Shown in pieces: positions 63,879-64,000 of a stretch of 64,000 nt of DNA; position 1 is the stretch's first letter, and every line of letters starts with the position of its first letter. Source of the DNA: Isoetes taiwanensis (lineage: Eukaryota > Streptophyta > Lycopodiopsida > Isoetales > Isoetaceae); contig JAJEKV010000058.1 in the NCBI GenBank assembly GCA_021234155.1, forward strand, positions 8,740,992 to 8,804,991. The letters are read 5' to 3'. The notes beneath the pieces are model-generated. The model saw only the letters and a program-made list of their open reading frames with translations, did no database searches and had not been told where the DNA came from. The position numbers were made by a program, and so were the translations under genes.

Positions 63879-64000
63879 ACTTTTTGGTCTGCAAATGTCC
63901 TATTTTATTAAAACAAAAACTACTACCTGCTAACTTGTCCTAATTAAACAAGTTCAGACACATAAAGTACTCAAAATTGATTAGTATTACAAAATTTTTG

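Noticed and set aside
1-64000. CRISPR arrays, operons or other prokaryotic features
   Set aside because: No regularly spaced direct repeats with unique spacers and no operon-like gene packing. The window is eukaryotic in every respect.

Overview
This window looks like nuclear DNA of a land plant. It holds Ty3/gypsy (one a chromovirus) and Ty1/copia retrotransposons, 5'-truncated LINEs, tRNA-derived SINEs, a small non-coding LTR element primed by initiator-Met tRNA, hAT- and Mutator-type DNA transposon debris, short GT-AG introns, and a piece of the plastid ndhA gene. The ndhA piece is clearly diverged from what I know of flowering plants, which hints at a non-flowering lineage such as a fern or lycophyte; that placement is a weak inference. 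Gene density is very low: the only clearly intact host-like gene is a 478-codon intronless KH-domain gene.

Layout. 1-12.5 kb is mostly non-genic DNA with several inverted-repeat structures: a foldback element (2.5-3.1 kb), a miRNA-precursor-like hairpin (4.3 kb), a hAT-type MITE with intact 8-bp target duplications (6.8 kb), a perfect 142-bp palindrome (8.2 kb), an array of about six self-complementary units (9.6-10.5 kb) and a GC-rich hairpin (11.9 kb). 12.5-18.4 kb holds a decayed Mutator-like transposase carrying an inserted plastid ndhA fragment; the chimera is duplicated, one copy has a later SINE insertion, an L1-type LINE lies next to it, and direct repeats bracket the block. 18.6-21.5 kb (minus) is a decayed gene of an uncharacterised family that I think is DUF7869-like, with possible transposase acidic residues. 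22.4-28.9 kb is two related 5'-truncated LINEs, a copia remnant lacking most of its reverse transcriptase, and a 0.7-kb tandem duplication whose second copy is split by a LINE.

30.6-32.5 kb (minus) holds a spliced, broken gene whose layout recalls HUH-endonuclease (Replitron-type) transposon proteins. 33.0-34.4 kb is the KH gene; its 3' end and downstream DNA are duplicated at 40.8-42.1 kb. Two more foldback copies lie at 35.9-37.2 kb, and exon-like blocks of an unrecognised minus-strand gene at 37.7-40.4 kb. 42.1-48.4 kb is a complete but dead Ty3/gypsy element with a 5-bp target duplication. 49.2-50.8 kb is a 1.6-kb non-coding LTR element inside an exon-like frame.

51.1-54.5 kb (minus) holds fragments of a multi-domain gene that ends in an FCP1/HAD-type phosphatase domain; its intron and 3' flank carry a repeated palindrome. 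A chromovirus (3' LTR at 54.5-56.0 kb, body to 61.6 kb) cuts this gene. Upstream of the chromovirus gag is an intact 520-codon open frame of unknown function with its own TATA box. No second LTR is seen before the window ends.

Most coding remains are broken by frameshifts, and several stop codons look like C:G to T:A changes, as expected for long-silenced methylated repeats. The exceptions, the KH gene and the 520-codon frame, are therefore notable.
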